The notes: generated from the letters alone by a model not told the origin. Counted from the first letter of the stretch, positions 10,352 to 22,644 are shown. The stretch: DNA of 64,000 bases from Gracilaria domingensis (GCA_022539475.1 VCMS01000156.1:1-64000), one strand, 5' to 3'. Translations and numbers: made by a program.

Positions 10352-10860
10352 TTCCCCGGCTCGCGATCCCCGACGGGCTACGGTAGTCCGCGATAGACCC
10401 CGATGATGAGGGGCGACTCATTAGTTAGAGGTAAACTTCTCCAGCCGTGCTGGCTTGGCTCAAACTCTTCGTCTTGCTCTCCCCCTTCTCAGTGGGCAAT
10501 ACCTCGTTTGAGGCTGTTGCGAATGGCCCACAAGAGAGGGGTAACTTTTCCGCACAAGCGGCTGTAGCGATAAAACTTCTTAGTCTTCCTTCCAGTGTCC
10601 TGGCTTCTTCTCCACTGTAAGTGGCTTCCGCATTTCGCGGCATGTTTGTTCAGCAGAAAGCTGTCCGCTTAGAGCGACCTGGTCCGCCTGAAGCGGCTAA
10701 GTGATCTCAAGTTAACCTGGTTGTATCCGCTTGACGCGGCATATTCTTGCGTAATGCAATACTGTCCGCATGAGGCGGCATATTCCGTCTGAGACGGCTG
10801 TGCTCAATAGAGACGTGGGTGGTCAACCCACTTGGGCCTTGTCCAGCGTAGCCGGTATCG
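10352..10860. other. Spacer between convergent genes of element B
   Basis: This is about 500 noncoding bases between the stop of the antisense gene and the chromodomain. Its right half carries the hairpin array listed separately. No AATAAA was seen on either strand. Confidence 0.5.
10628..10797. repeat. Array of CCGC-N5-GCGG short inverted repeats
   Basis: Perfect 4-bp-arm, 5-base-loop inverted repeats lie at 10628-10640, 10684-10696, 10727-10739, 10766-10778 and 10785-10797 (CCGT...ACGG in the last). A one-mismatch copy lies at 10665-10677. The loops all differ (ATTTC, CTGAA, TTGAC, ATGAG, CTGAG), so this is not a simple tandem repeat. It sits where transcripts from the two convergent genes should end. 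Confidence 0.75.
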
Positions 10861-11020
10861 GTGTCCGTGTGCGACGGTGGTACTGCAAGACCTTCGAGCG
10901 AGGCAAGTGCTCAATGGGCTCGTGCGTATCCTCTGAAGAGGCGTAGCCGTACCAACGGACTCGATACAGTAGTTCCCCGTCAGGGGCGTAGCCGTGACTT
11001 ACCAGACGGTCAATGACATA
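10860..11020 (-). pseudogene. Element B chromodomain region
   Basis: The minus-strand translation gives a chromodomain with I-D-R-L-V-S, ELLYRVRWYGYA and a closing HEPIEHLP block, as in fungal, plant and algal chromoviruses. It belongs to the integrase end of element B. Confidence 0.7.
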
Positions 11021-13460
11021 TTACTCATCGAGAACACTCCGCTCTGTGTGCGGCTTGCTTGAAGAATCCTCTTTCGAGGCGTAGTCGTCGGTTCTCCCGT
11101 CGTGGGCATCGTCGTTCGTGATCGGCTTCCGTCCTGACGGCAGTACATCCTGTACGCCAGGCTTTGGTCTTCGTGACCATGGTACTTTCCTGACCATCAT
11201 GCTTCCAGATTCCTGGTTCTTCTCCCCATGCTGCTGGGCTGTGACCGTGCTTCGGTCTTCTCGAATAGCAAGCTTCCGGCGTTCCGGCACAATCTCCCGT
11301 TGCGACGGTGAACGGTCCGCAGAGCGGTGAGCCAGCGAGTGGTGTTCTGGCACGTGCCGTGGCGGCGGTTCGCCGCGCGCTGCGGTTTGCGACACCTGCG
11401 CCTTTGCATGGCCGTCAAGAGCCGATTCAAATTCGGAACTTTTTGAACCGTTTTTAGACGGCGCCAGGTCTGTGGCTGGCACGTGCCCGGCTTGCGCACT
11501 GTAATCCTCGGTTGGAGGCGGATCTCCTACGGGGCTCGACACTTGGCGCGACGTGCACGCGTCGTCAGTGCTTAAGTGCTGCCCACTTGCTGTGGCTTGA
11601 CTGTTCGCCACACTGGTGGTTGGTTCCGTCTTTTTGACGGCTTTGGCACTCGGTGCTGCACGAAGATCTCCCGAAGTCGGGTCTGCCGTAACAGCACGGT
11701 TTTTTCGAACTAACTCTTCTTTCTCCGGACTTCCGGCTTTGCAATTCACCATAGTGGTGCCTCCCACCTCAGCCTTCCGTGGTAACGGTGCGTCCTTCTC
11801 TTCCGGTCTTCCGGCTGCAATCGTCCCCGAGGTGGCGTCCTTCCCAGAAGGCCTCCGCGAAACTGTGCGATCTCTCCGGCTTTCCGGCTGCAAATCACGT
11901 ACCACATCGGTACTGTGTTCCCGTTCTTGGGCCTGCGAGCGTAACTCCGTTCGCGACGGCGGTGGTGAGCGAGAGTGATCTTCCTCTTCTTGAGGCTTCC
12001 GCGGTAGCTGCGCGTCGTTCTCTTCTTTCCGGCTCTCCGGCTGTGTGTCGCGCGTTGACGTGCCTTCATCACGACTTGCGTGCGATACAGAGGCCTGCGA
12101 AGGCGACTCCGTCGACGACGGCGACAACGAGAAAGAACGACCTGCTTCCTCCCCCTCCTCAGTGGGAGTGTCGGGGGTGGCGGCGAGTATCCCCATAGGG
12201 GCCCTTATCCGCGTGTGCACATGTGCGGCATTGGAGGCCGACCGGTCAGATTCCGGCTTAGCAGGCAAATGAGCAAGTCCGCGATCCGGATGCGGCAACA
12301 CAGGCGGTTGAGTGCGAGTACCCGCCGCGGCGCCTGTTTCCGTTCCGACGGCTGTTTCCACAGTGGATGCGGTAGGGGCCGACGATGACGGTAGCGAATC
12401 CTGCGAAACAGGCTTTGGCGCAGGCGTTACGCGATCTAGCGACAAACGCTCGTGCTTTCCCTTGATATCAAGTACAGCCGTTGTGTCGGTGACAGCAATA
12501 ACCCGGAACGGGCCGTCCGCGATAGGAGAAAGCTTGTGGCGCTTCTCCTTTTCAGGGTTGTAGTACTCCTTCCGTACGAAGGCAAAGCTACCTTCCCTGA
12601 TCTGAGGGGCATTCTTACGCACTCTAGCGTCGAAATTCCGCTTGTAAGCGGCCTGGGCCTTAGCGATATTCTGCCCAACTGTAGGGATAATGTTCTTAAG
12701 CCAGTCCTTCCAGGCGTCCCTGTGGAGACGGGGCGACGGGAACTTATCCAAAGTTGGCTGTGGCTCGATAGCCACCGAAGGTGGGACGCGTGATAGCACA
12801 AGCTCGAACGGCGAGATCTGAGTCGTGCGATGAACCTGCGTATTGTAGGCATAAGTCACCGCATCGGTGTACTGATCCCATTCCGACGGATGCTCGGCCA
12901 CAAACGTCCGCAATGCGTTGAGCATCGTGCGGTTAAAACGCTCAACCTGCCCATTAATCTGGGGATGATATGTTGTCGTAAACCAGTTTTGGATCCGCAA
13001 GATGCGGCATACGTCCTGAAAGAACTTAGCCGTGAACTGCGGTCCATTATCCGATAGTAAGTCAATCGGCGGTCCGTAGACAAAAACCCAGTGAGTAACG
13101 AAAGCTTGAGCGACCGCACTAGCAGTAACCTTCTTTAAAGGCACAGTCCGTACCAGCTTAGAAAAGCGGTCGGTGATAACAAGCAAAAACCGATTTCCCC
13201 GGCGGGTGCGAATAAACTCGCCGAGTAGATCGATCGCCACAAACTCCAGTGGAGCCCTAGCAGGGAATAGTGCCAACTTCTTGGAATACTTATGCAGCTT
13301 GACGCGGTTCTTCGCGCAGTCAGAACATCCACGAACAGTGGCATACGCGTCGAAAGCCATTGCTGGCCATTAAAAGTCCTTCCGTAAGGTGTAGTACAAC
13401 TTCCTGCCACCAGGGTGGGCTGACAACTTCGCATAGTGCGACAAATGCAGTACTCGTGAC
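11021..13460 (-). CDS. Element B integrase with long low-complexity linker (fossil)
   Basis: This is the integrase part of pol. A zinc-binding HHCC module (H...H near 13430, C-S-D-C near 13310) is followed by the DDE core with FVAIDLLGEF (about 13220), the SDNGPQF block (about 13040) and QINGQVERFNRT with the glutamate (about 12940). Integrase inserts the DNA copy into the chromosome. Past the core, from about 12450 down to 11021, comes an unusual linker of roughly 470 residues rich in Ser, Glu, Arg, Pro and Thr before the chromodomain. The linker in C is much shorter. Confidence 0.8.
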
Positions 13461-13469
13461 TGAAGTGAG

Positions 13470-14990
13470 TGCAGAACCACAATCTGTGGCCTGTTTCCGA
13501 CAGTTCGGATTAGAAATCCTTGGTCGTTCTCGACGAAAGGCAACTGTGCTCCACCGTTTAGACGACTACGAATCTCCGTACAAAAACGGTCGGTGTGCTG
13601 CTCCCGGATGAGTTCCTCCGGCTTGATCGGTACGAAAGAGCCCGGTTCGGGTTGCGTGTCTGACACGGCTAAAACAGCATCGTAGATGTCCCATCCTTCC
13701 GATTCTTCATCGGCATCGCTCGAGCCGTCTTCCACGAGGAAGCACGGTATCTCCAGAACATCGACTGGCGCAGCTTCAGCCGCTGTTTCCAAGCGGGACA
13801 GTGCATCAGCCTGAGTGTTCAGGAGTCCTTTCTTGTAACGGATTTCGAAGTCGAACTCCGACAAGCGAAGTCTCCACCGCATCAAGCGGCCAGATGGCTC
13901 TGCTATAGAGAGTAGCCAGCGTAATGCCGAATGATCGGTATGAACAATGAAGCGGGTCCCCATAAGATAGGGCCGCAGCGTCTGTAACGCCCAGACAACT
14001 GCCAAGCACTCCTTCTCGGATACCGAGTAATTCCTCTCGTGAACGTTGAGGCTTCTTGACCAATACCCAATTGGCAATCGCTCGCCATCATTGGTGGTCT
14101 GGAATAGGGCACAGCCGACTTGGTAGTCGCTCGCATCCGTATCTACTGCATATGGCAAACCAGCCCTAGGCAGGGATAAAACAGGTGGCGATGTCACCGC
14201 GTCCACGAGCGACGAGAAAGCCGCGACCTTGCGGTCGTCGAATTCTTCCAGATCGACTGGCTGTCCTTTGCGAAGAAGCTCGTTCAGAGGTGCAGCGATA
14301 TCCGCGAAGTTCGGAATGAAGCGGCGATACACATTGCACAAGCCGAGAAAAGATCGGAGTTCCGTCTGCGTCCTCGGATGCTTAGCCTCTTTGAGGGATT
14401 TCACGCGTACTTCGTCAATCGAAAGCCGTCCCGGACGGATAACATGGCCGAGATACCTGACGGTTTCGGTAAAGAACTCACACTTCTTGAGCTTGAGCGT
14501 AATGCCTGCATCGCGTAGGACTCGCATCACATCCCGTACGTGGGTCAAGTGCTGGTCCAGGTTGCTGGAGTAGACAATGATGTCATCCAGGTATACCAGG
14601 CAAGTCTTCCACTTAAAGCGGGCTAGCAAAATATTCACAGCTCGTTGAAAGGTGGCTGGCGCGTTCGTTAACCCAAAGGGCATCCAATTAAATCGGTACA
14701 ATCCTTCATGACAAACGAAGGCTGTCTTGTCACGATCCTCAGCCCTCACGGGAACTTGCCAATAGCCCCAATTCGCATCTAGGGTTGTGAACACTTTCAC
14801 GTCGCCCAACGAATCGATGCATTCATCCATTCGTGGGATAGGATATAAATCCTTGACTGTAGCCGCGTTTAGCTTGCGGTAATCGATGCAAAATCGCCAA
14901 GACCCATCAGCTTTGGGCGCGAGCACCACCGGCGATGCCCAAGGTGACTGAGCCGGCTCGATAACTCCAGCGCGGAGCATCTTCTCAACT
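13470..14990 (-). CDS. Element B reverse transcriptase and RNase H (fossil)
   Basis: Reverse transcriptase blocks in order are SPVVLAPKADGSWRFCIDYR, the palm motif YLDDIIVYS (about 14575-14600, a Y-L-D-D box) and FLGLCNVYRRFIPNFA. They are followed by the Ty3-type RNase H with VDTDASDYQVG, SEKECLAVVWAL and HTDHSAL. This is the usual Ty3/Gypsy order, RT before RNase H before integrase. Confidence 0.85.
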
Positions 14991-15559
14991 TAAGCTTTCT
15001 CCTCCTGCCGAGCTGTCGGTCCCGCCCTGTAAGGGTGTTGCGAAATGGGCCGAGTATTCGGTAGCAAATCAATCCGATGTTCGGTAATACCAATCTTACC
15101 CAGTGTGCCATCCCACATGGGCGTGAACTCCTCAAGCATGTGCCGCAATTTATCGCGGTGAGTCTCTGGGACATGTTCAAGATCCAGAGACTCCAGTTCC
15201 TGTACTGCCTTATCCTTCGTGTCAGCAGCACTCAGGTCCTTATCATTACTGTCCGACGCGGTCGGCATTGCCTCCTTCGACAGGGTGCGGTTATTTGCAT
15301 CCGACGAAGTCGGCGTAGCATCTTCCGACGAACTGTTCGGTCCAGTCGCTTCGGAATTGTTCCGTTCCGCCTCCCCCTCCTCAGCTTCGAGGATTCCGAG
15401 AACCTCGGCAATAGAAACCTGAGTAGGCACTATAGCCGCGGGGTGCGAAAGCAACGAACCAATAACTTGGCTCCTAACCAACCGTTGAGGAAAACGGCTG
15501 AAGTTCGCAACCAGCACCTGAAAAGGCTTCTCGGGTTCGACGAAAACAATCCCATTAGC

Positions 15560-16240
15560 GAGGGCAAGCTGATGCTTCTCCTGTAACGCAGGCAACGGTT
15601 GTACCGTTTGTAAGCCACATTGTGGGGACGTCACAGTAACCCAGACCTGTGATTCAGGCGGGATGGAAATGGGCCGAGCTACTCGGAGCTTTGTAGACTT
15701 CCGTTCATCGGCTGTAGGCTTCTGTGCCGCAGGCAAAGGGACTTGCTTCTTCAGAGCCCAGCGTAGGGGACCCCGAACGATCGGTACAGTAGTCCCATCT
15801 TCCATTTCGATGGTTCGCTTCCGCGGTCGAATTGCATCGACGAAGCGGTCACAGAAGTCGCAGCCGAGGATAACCGGCGCAGCGAGTTGCTTGCAAACCA
15901 AGAAATCGAGCTTCGCCACGTAGCGGCCAAGCCTGACGAGCAGGTCTATTACTCCCACAGTCGAGAGTGGCCGATTGTTCGCATCCGCTATATCAATCTG
16001 CGGCGCCGCACGAACGCGAGACCGCAAGTGCGGCGGAATCATCGATTCAACCAAGAAATTTGGCCCAGCTCCTGTATCGAGCACGGACAACTGCCGAACC
16101 ATGTACTGGTCGGAAACACCCAGGTCGGCGTAAACTTTGTAGTTACGTTTCGCCATGACCAGTACTCTATCCGGGAACCGGCTGTTCTTAGACCGTATCC
16201 ACGGGCGACGCAAGACACCAAGGTGCTCAGAGTCCACGTC
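15560..16240 (-). CDS. Element B aspartic protease region (fossil)
   Basis: The minus-strand translation contains VLDTGAGPNFL at about 16055-16085, the D-T-G-A active-site loop of retroelement aspartic proteases. A second hydrophobic block, LGCDFCDRF, lies near 15850. It would cut the Gag-Pol polyprotein. D and C have the matching LDTGAGPN block. Confidence 0.8.
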
Positions 16241-16379
16241 TGTAGTGGCCAGTTTCCTCGAAAGGATTGTGACCGGGGAGCGAGGCTTCTCAGCCTCAGG
16301 CGCACTAAAGCCCGTCGCTGGGGGCGCCTCTCCATTGCTGGAGGCTCCCTTGCTCAGTTTTTCTGAGCGTCGCCGCCAA

Positions 16380-18363
16380 TCTGCGGAGGTTGTGATTCCG
16401 CAGGGGCGGCTACAGTTCCACCATTCGATGGCACCGTTTCCTGTTTTCCAGGCTGAGTCTCCGCCTTCGCACGAAGGTACGATTTGTCGGGAACACGTTC
16501 CCGCTCGGCGGGCGTCAACGACTCATACTGAGGCACTATCTTCGCCATATCCCGTATGGGCATTAAGCAATTCGGAGCGATGTGCCCTGGCCTGTAACAG
16601 GTATGACAAATAAGGTGACGAAGAAGATCCGCGTTGGGCGGCCGGCGCTCCTGTCGAGGAGGGTACGGGTCCCTCCATCCAGGGCGTTGGCTTCGATATC
16701 CGCCAGAGTGCGGCACGGGCAATGCCGGGACTTGACGTCCGGCGTACAGAGCGGGGTCTGCGTCCACTGTAGACTGCTCCGTCGTCGACGGCAATTCCGA
16801 ACTCGGCATTGAACCATCGTCCTGTAACAGGTGTAGGTTATCATAACCCCCTTGAACAGAACCTCGCGAGTGAGGCAGTGAGGAGTCTCGGCCTTCTACA
16901 TGAAGGAGTCGGCGCGTGCGCGTCTTGATACCAGTGCGTGCTCGAGCTGCATCTCCCTCCGCTTGGGCAAATTGAACGAGTTCCAGATAGGTAATCCGCC
17001 GTTTGTTCTCCCGATAATGGGCTACCAACGTCCGAATTGATCGGTCCAGTCCATCAACAAACATCGTACACCGCTCGGCTGCGGAGAACACGTTGCCACA
17101 TCTGTGGAAAGCCTTATTGAGGCGGGTCGAATAAGCGGTTTCCGACTCTTCGGCTCCTTGCTTCGTGTCTCGTAGCGCGAGTATAGCACCTTGTATCGCA
17201 TTGCCTGTCGCGTAAGAGCGCAGGAGATATTGTACCGCTTCCGGCAAGCACGTAACTCCTCCTTCGGAGGCGCGAGACGACCCACGAACCGAATTGAATT
17301 GATCTTCGGCTACACCCGTCAAAAAGTACGGCAGCGCGATGTAGGCCTGTGCCTCACTCATCCGAAGTACATCGGCCTCCGCTACGAAGCGGCTAAGAAA
17401 ATCCAAGACAAGAATGGGATCTTCCCCAGAGAACTTGTGGGGCTTTAGCGTGAGCTCCATTTGTCGGAGATGATTTTGCACTTTGCCAGTCCCACGTGGG
17501 GTCCTCTGTGGCGTCGTTTCATCAAGCCGATAATATCGGTAAGATAGTAGCTTCCGATACAGTAAGTTTGTCCGCTTCAACTCCTTCAATCCGAGGTGTC
17601 TCCGTCCTTTCGTACGGCCTCGTGCAACACCAGAAGTGGCTTCAGTAGCCCGCGAACGGGATGCACGATAGCGAGAGCGCTCTTCCGCGCTGTCCGAAGA
17701 GTCGGTAGACGACCCCTTTTTGGGGCCCTCCTCATCAGAAGAGGATGAAGAAGGCGAGTCAGACTCAACCTTGACCTTCTTCTTTGCCGGACGATCCCGG
17801 GAACGGCGCGAGTGCTGAGAACCCTCAGAAACCGGGGCTCCCGGCGCAACAGCATCAGATACGATGATTTGCTCGACCGTCTCCAGACGGGTAGCCAGGC
17901 GGTCCAGGCGTGCGGCAGCCTGCTCGTGCAGACCAGCCGACACCTGTCGGTGTTCCATAATCTGGTTGACATCAGACCGTAAAACACGGACGTCGCTCGA
18001 AACATCCCGGACACCGGCTTCATCGAGCCGTTGCCGGAGTTTCGTAATATCCCGGATGAGGCCCACTTGGGAGTTCTGCAGGATGCGAACCTGAGCCTCT
18101 AATTCGCGGAGGGTATACTCGTCGGACCGCGACGACATAACGTCAACCGCTGCGGCGGCATCAGCCGCAGGTGCGGTTTCAGTTGGCCCACGAGTGGGTG
18201 GGGTCCCGTTATCGTAACGGCGGCCCCGGGAAGCCGGTTTCGGGTCGCCATTGCCTGGGACCTCCAGTGCGTCCTTCGGCAACGGAGGCAAACTTGCAGG
18301 CAAGCCGGACGAACCTGGCACAGAAGCGGCACGTGGCGCGCTCCTCCTGCGACGGGACGACAT
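16380..18363 (-). CDS. Element B Gag (fossil)
   Basis: This region begins at ATG 18363 with a basic, Ser/Pro-rich N-terminus. A predicted coiled coil (about residues 80-165) follows, then a Ser/Asp/Lys-rich segment, a capsid-like central part, and one zinc knuckle C-x2-C-x4-H-x4-C (CHTCYRPGHIAPNC, about 16566-16610) that binds RNA. Gag forms the particle that packages the element RNA. Confidence 0.8.
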
Positions 18364-18506
18364 CGTTCACCGACACAGTCGGCCAATTGGCAACCAAAAC
18401 AACTTCCGAAAACGGACAATGAGAGGACCGTAAGAACGGATATTCCGAACTATCTGGGCTCCAAACAAACCAACCAGCTCCAACGATTGTTGGCCAATAA
18501 AGCCGA

Positions 18507-18524
18507 TTCTAAGTCGGGAGACCA
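18507..18524 (-). other. Element B primer-binding site
   Basis: The + strand reads TTCTAAGTCGGGAGACCA three bases inside the 5' LTR, so the element RNA pairs with a tRNA ending ...CGGGAGACCA. D has the identical 18-mer (26478-26495) and C has one change (62896-62913). Read as a tRNA 3' end it gives CCA, discriminator A73, an acceptor strand TCGGGAG (so C1:G72) and C at the conserved position 61. C1:G72 with A73 is the identity set of eukaryotic tRNA-Tyr. The tRNA assignment is inference. Confidence 0.65.
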
Positions 18525-18527
18525 GTT

Positions 18528-19383
18528 TGTGGTGCAAAACCCTCGACGGGAAAACAACAAACCGCGTCGCGGACGAGCACCTCAGGGTGTTCAGGCCCTG
18601 CTCCCTGTGAAGGGCAGTCGAGCGGCAGAACCCGCCGATAGGGCCAACACGAGCCGGGTGTAAATCCGAGTGGCCCCGATCTGGGCGTGCAGTCGGAGGT
18701 AGAAGGGGTAGAATCGGCGTAGGTATCCGGATGGTTCCGGCGAGCCACAGCGAGTGGGGGTATCCAGCCCAACGGTATGGGACGACAAAAGATCAACAAA
18801 CGAGCCGCACTGCGGAGCACTGACTCGCGATAAGCGGGAAAACTCCCGAGACAAATAAAACAAACCTAAAATGTAGGGCAGAGTAGCGAAAGCCGTAAGA
18901 CGGAAATGAAAACAATAAAATAGATAAGAAAAGTGCCGTGACGACGGATTAGTACTCCTCAGGGACGGAGGTTGGTTGATCAGCCCGGAATTGCGGCGGT
19001 ATTCCCCAGGATGGGGCTGGTGACCGTGCGCAAGCGGCAAGAAGATCAGAGCCAAAGGCCTCGTTGAGGTTTACTTCCCGTACAGTGGCGGCAAGTGCCG
19101 CCACTTATATACGGCACTTGAAAATATCAATTAAAATATCTAACTATCCGGCGCTGCCGGCCAATACACTACAGGTGTGCAACCGTGGCAGGCTTGCCAC
19201 GGCGCACCCGCTATCGGGCCAACTTGGCACACGTGTGCAGAAACACTACCCTTCCTAGGCATAACCCAAAATGGGCCGGTAGTCGCAATCCCCTCTCATA
19301 AATGAGGTGGCGAAGCCGGTAACGGATCAAACCTATATGAAAAGCACTTCGGTGCATCCCCACAAAGGGCGTTTTGCTCTACA
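18528..19383 (-). repeat. Element B LTR (5' copy in element sense)
   Basis: This 856-bp partner of 7643-8498 is followed by the target duplication ACCGA. Together with the next bases ACCGA forms ACCGA-GTGT-TCGGT, so B entered a short inverted repeat of D. Confidence 0.9.
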
Positions 19384-22300
19384 ACCGAGTGTTCGGTTTC
19401 CAGAATGTCCAACCCCCAAACCGCGTGCGGTGCTCTGGCGTCTGATCTACAGCAGAGACCCGTCCTTTTCAGGAGTCACACGATGCTCAAAGTCACACCA
19501 TGCATAAGGTTTCCCTTTGTAACGGCAGTGAGCGTCCCAGAGTCACGGACATACTCCCACATAGGATCTCTGTTATACCTGTGAGGTTCTATACCTGCGG
19601 TAGTTCCATCCCGATTCTAGCAATCTGCTTGGACATTCTCCCGGGGTCACGGACCTGCGAAGGTTCTTCCCCAACAACGTGCACCTTTCCAGATAAATTA
19701 GGAACTAAGAAAACCAAAATGGGGTGGCACAGCATCACCGACATTCGGTTTCCATAGTAGAGCCGTTCACTCGAGCGCCATACACCTCTCAAGGTAATCA
19801 TCCATCTGTAACGCTCAGAGATACCTCCTAGCCGAGTCACTTCGATTACGGTAACACCATAGGTGATCACACCAAAGGTGGTGAAGAAGAGCGTTTGTCG
19901 CTGTCCTCAACTATCCTCAGAATCAGGGTTTCCGACCCACACTAGTTTGATATTCATCACCAGAAGACTGGTTCCAGACGCTTTCATAGCGTGACACTTC
20001 ACTCCATGTTACCCACATAGGGTGGGCAAGCGACTTTCTGATCCGAAAGGATTCACACAGCAGAACCCGAAACAGGGTGCAAACGATTCCTTATTGTGGC
20101 CATCTAACAGGATTCGGTGCACTTCAACCAGTGAAATGGTCTTCCCACGACGTGGTACTCAAAAGAGTGAATAACGTCAAACCCCTACCAAAGGGATCAC
20201 AAGTCAGTTGAGTTCGAGTGACATCTTCATTTAATCACCCTTCAACTGGGTTCTTTCCATGTCCACACTCGTTTCCAAGATGCATCCGGTTCGTCGGAGT
20301 CATATCGGAGCCCTGCACCCATCCAGAGTTAAACATGTTCCCTCGCGTCCCCGACCACATTCACTCAAGATGAGTTCACACCTTCTACCAGCAATACACA
20401 CCGCTGTGCGGTCGTTCCCACGTAGGATACGTTTCCGAGTGTCCCCTTCGAAAACCAGACGTGGTACTCTACGACAGATTAGCTGACACTTCACAAGGTT
20501 AAAAAGTTACATCGTCAAATAAAAACCTATCGCCGGTGCATCATTTCTTTCATAGAGGTAATTGCATCAGACTTTCTCCGTTGATGGAGCTCGTAAACCA
20601 TCTAATGTTCCATTTGGAAAGTAAAACCGAGGTTCGGTGATGTGCTTTTGTGTAAAAGAGTGCTAAAATGACCTCCCACACCAAAACAATGGTCAGATTC
20701 GTGTTCAGCACCGTTTGTTCGGTTACAGATGGTGGGTACCAAAACAGTCACCATGTGCACCGGAACCGTGCGCCTATGTCTGCGACGTCACAGCAATGCA
20801 ACACCATATTATTGGTTCTGCACTCCGACACGTGGAGATGTGCCACGCAACCCGATTGGGTGAGTACAGTGCCAAGTGGCCATGTGCACTAGCATCCGTT
20901 CGCGGAGTGCCCACGCGCCGTGGCAAGCCAAAAAATCAAGTAAATTAATTTGGCGCGCCCACCAGGGCTGGAACCAAGACGGTACACAGTACGCAGCATG
21001 CACCAGGGATGGTTTGCACTCTAAAAAATCAAAAGTTTTGACCAGCCGCCGGTGCACGCGCGCGAGCGCTGCCCTGCGGCATTTCAAACTGAACCCATCG
21101 CGGTGAACTTAACCCAAGCACGGGGTGCCATGTCTTCTCACCTCTTGAGGTAGCGCGCGTCATTCTTCTCCCGCAAGTGCGTTCAGACTCCTTACCGTTG
21201 TCCAACCTACCGAGACAGGTTGTTGTCCAGCCACACCTTTCGTAGGTTATTTCTTCTCACTCGTCAGAGTCTTGCACGGCATGTGTGGCGCAATCCGGCG
21301 TATCGGAGTGAAAATTTCACTGACCCAAGGGGGTGACAGATGGTTTGGTAGAAGCCACGGAGTGGGTGCACAGAGGACGGCACAGACACGTAGTACCTAG
21401 TGAAAGCGGGGCTATATCTGACCAGAGCGGAGTCAATTGAACATTACCCTGCCAGGGTTCTCCATCACCACTGCTTATCACCTAACTGAGGTTTGCAAGA
21501 ATGTCAACCAACAGCGCGTGCGGCGACTGGTAAGCAACTAAGCGACCCATGAAACGGGTTCAAAACCATGAAGAGGGTGGCGATTCGACGCGATATTGAA
21601 GCGCAATCGTGAGCGGTACAGCATAAAAATCCCGAGCGGGAGCGTCTATAATCCAGCGATACCGTTCCCATCGAGGGTTAGAAACTCAATTTCAAGAGTT
21701 ATACCAGCCTGCGTGATGTGCGTTATTTATCCACCACGGATGCTTAACAAGTTAACATCACCGATTGCGGTCAGTAAATTACCAACTCTTGAACAAGAGC
21801 GCTTCCACAGAATGGAGTAAACAGCGACGCCGATCAAACCAAAATGGTTTCGCCATTCCCTCCTTCTTCTTAGGGGGAGCCACTACGGATGACAGTACCG
21901 CAAAGGGTGGATGGGGTAACTATATGGGAGTGATTAGAACAACTTCCATCGTAGATTTCAAAGCCAGGGGGATAACCATAGAAACGGGTATAGAACAATT
22001 ACCAGGACCATTGGAAATTGGTGAAAGACCTGATAAAGGTACTTGCGATAGTAGAAAGAAACTCCAATGAGTGAACCAAATCCAAATTCGGATGGAAACA
22101 GACACATAACCGGTTCAATCGGTTCAATCCATAATTTGGATACCTACGGTAAACGACAAAGTCCATTTCAAACCAGCACCATTGCATCAATCCAAAGCTG
22201 GAGATTCACACAAGGTGACATGCGTAGAACAACGATAACCGAAAACAGTGGAAACTACTCAGCAAGAGATCGAAAAACGTTACCACGTAACAAAAGAGAA

Positions 22301-22644
22301 ATAACTCGTGAGAGTTCACAGCAAAGGATACTTCTTGATTCGGAGACTTCTCAAATGAGACGAAACAATCTCCCACGATGGGAAAAAACCGTGCAAGCGA
22401 GGATGCATACCCCGGCAAGTCCGGTAAAAAAACCACCATGTAAACAAATCCAAAGCATCTGACATCACCCACGTTGGGTGTAAACCGAAAAAAAGACGCG
22501 AACATGCGAGTTCCATCACTTTTCCTTCTACAGGAATGAGATATTGAAAGAAAAGAACCGTCCCACGGTGAACAAAAAGTGATTAACTCAGAAATCGAGT
22601 CACAAGCAATCAGCCAAACTTCTCCTTACGAAAAGAACAAGGCA
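19384..22644. other. Element D internal sequence without recognisable genes
   Basis: This 3.3-kb part of D lies right of B. No long open frame or recognisable polymerase or integrase motif appears on either strand. It is dense in short perfect inverted repeats of the ACC...GGT type, for example at 19384-19397, 19420-19431, 19577-19587, 19653-19664, 19737-19749, 19784-19795 and 19871-19882. A 131-codon + frame at 22067-22462 has no recognised domain. Confidence 0.6.

Larger units (their letters stand above)
7643..19383 (-). mobile_element. Element B: near-complete Ty3/Gypsy chromovirus with antisense gene
   Basis: This 11.7-kb element is inserted in D, with a perfect 5-bp duplication ACCGA (7638-7642 and 19384-19388). 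It has two 856-bp LTRs, and gag-pol runs on the minus strand. The order in element sense is 5' LTR, primer-binding site, gag with zinc knuckle, aspartic protease, reverse transcriptase-RNase H, integrase, a long low-complexity linker, chromodomain, antisense gene, polypurine tract and 3' LTR. The LTRs differ at about eight positions by eye (about 1%), so it is young and younger than its host D. It looks nearly whole, with roughly three or four breaks in gag-pol. The antisense gene appears open throughout. Confidence 0.9.
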
